Source of the DNA: Prevotella sp. UBA4341
Lineage (GTDB): Bacteria; Bacteroidota; Bacteroidia; Bacteroidales; Bacteroidaceae
Reading direction: 5' to 3'
NCBI GenBank assembly: GCA_002393705.1
Contig: DGTH01000100.1
Span: forward strand, 1-13,666
Length of the DNA: 13,666 bases
Part shown: in pieces, positions 13,220 through 13,666 of the stretch
How the letters are laid out: every line of letters starts with the position of its first letter
Position numbering within the stretch: the first letter of the stretch is position 1
The notes under the pieces: model-generated
Told to the model about the DNA's origin: nothing
Databases searched by the model: none
Seen by the model: the letters and a program-made list of their open reading frames with translations, nothing else
Made by a program: the position numbers and the translations under genes

Positions 13220-13304
13220 CGTATAAGGAAATCAGAGTTCCATTTTTGGTTCTCATTTCCAAATTTGAGCCCCGAAATCGCCGCAAAAAAGCCGCAAAAA
13301 GGGG
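13220..13304. other. Junction between the tRNA hairpin and the RhuM gene
   Basis: These 85 nt hold no gene. They include a direct repeat of GCCGCAAAAA (13279-13300 region, 11 nt apart) flanked by CCCC and GGGG. On the minus strand this follows the RhuM stop and could form a weak 3' stem. No integrase gene is visible inside the window. Confidence 0.4.
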
Positions 13305-13666
13305 TTATTTGCTTAAATCTTCAATCAGTTTGTCAAAGTCTGAGAGGAATGTCTGGTCTTGAATCCTCCAGAATTTCTCATACTCCCCTAACGCTTTGGC
13401 TTCAGCTTCCTCGTGAGTCACGGAACCTGCATCGGGCAGGATGTCAGCATCCGATACTTTCAAATAATGCTCCAACACCTGTTTCCATTCAGCCATCGTT
13501 GTCAAGACATGCCGCCTCACCCTTCGCTCTGCAATTTCGAGGAAAGCCGTCGTCAGCAAGTTCAGTTCATCCACTTCCTTCTCTGACAGATAGTTTTTGG
13601 CTATCGTCACATCACTTTTAACGACTCTGCCATCAGGCGCGTTCTTCCACGTCATCAGTCCCATGT
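13305..13666 (-). CDS. RhuM-family protein, C-terminal part (cut by window edge)
   Basis: The last 119 or so residues match the C-terminus of RhuM-family proteins: MTWKNAPDGRVVKSDVTIAKNYLSEKEVDELNLL, then a helical region and EAEAKALGEYEKFWRIQDQTFLSDFDKLIEDL. The ATG at 13664 is the first in view but lies inside the conserved block, so the true start is beyond the window and the frame should continue. RhuM was named from a Salmonella pathogenicity island. Its biochemical role is unclear, and family members are often seen in genomic islands, some near restriction systems. Here it lies head-on to a tRNA-Arg gene, a classic integration target, which suggests the edge of an acquired island. Whether the gene is intact cannot be told. 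Confidence 0.82.
   Translation of the reverse strand, partial: MGLMTWKNAPDGRVVKSDVTIAKNYLSEKEVDELNLLTTAFLEIAERRVRRHVLTTMAEWKQVLEHYLKVSDADILPDAGSVTHEEAEAKALGEYEKFWRIQDQTFLSDFDKLIEDLSK

Overview
The window looks like a chromosomal segment of a Prevotella-type Bacteroidales (phylum Bacteroidota). The support is: repeated Bacteroidota promoter boxes (TAnnTTTG, in three cases with TTTG 20 nt upstream), almost no Shine-Dalgarno sequences, a DUF4369-type lipoprotein, and close protein resemblance to that group. Assignment to Prevotella is an inference from protein style and repeat content, not from a marker gene.

Layout. (1) 1-1664, minus: N-terminal 554 residues of Mfd, running off the left edge. 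(2) 1756-3326, plus: a DPM1-like family 2 glycosyltransferase followed by a PlsC-type acyltransferase. (3) 7288-3333, minus: a four-gene run of DUF4369-like lipoprotein, dihydroorotase (pyrC), a free-standing MetH reactivation domain, and a membrane-anchored metallophosphoesterase. (4) 8137-7405, minus: a DivIC/FtsB-type division protein and a small four-helix membrane protein, preceded by two exact copies of a 58-bp promoter-bearing element. (5) 9519-8353, minus: a YqhD/BDH-type iron-containing alcohol dehydrogenase. (6) 9590-9925: gene-poor stretch with a structured dispersed-type repeat. (7) 9970-11778, plus: dnaX. (8) 12842-11805, minus: asnA, convergent with dnaX. (9) 13095-13168: tRNA-Arg(CCG), followed by a hairpin and the C-terminal part of a RhuM-family gene, which looks like the edge of an accessory island.

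The genes are mostly housekeeping: repair, replication, pyrimidine and asparagine synthesis, cobalamin-enzyme upkeep, lipid and polyprenol-sugar synthesis, and division. I see no CRISPR array, transposase or defence operon. The most unusual signal is a set of tandem repeats with a 7-nt unit. Eight units lie inside pyrC, nine plus three lie inside the dnaX linker, and weaker 7-nt runs occur in several gaps. The two long arrays belong to repeats whose 21-nt reading cycle has no stop codon, so each adds seven-residue repeats to an otherwise conserved protein. Because 7 is not a multiple of 3, a gain or loss of one unit would shift the frame, making pyrC and dnaX candidates for length or on/off variation between strains.

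Other points of interest are the split-off MetH reactivation domain, the duplicated promoter element, and an asnA terminator that appears to lie inside the dnaX coding region.
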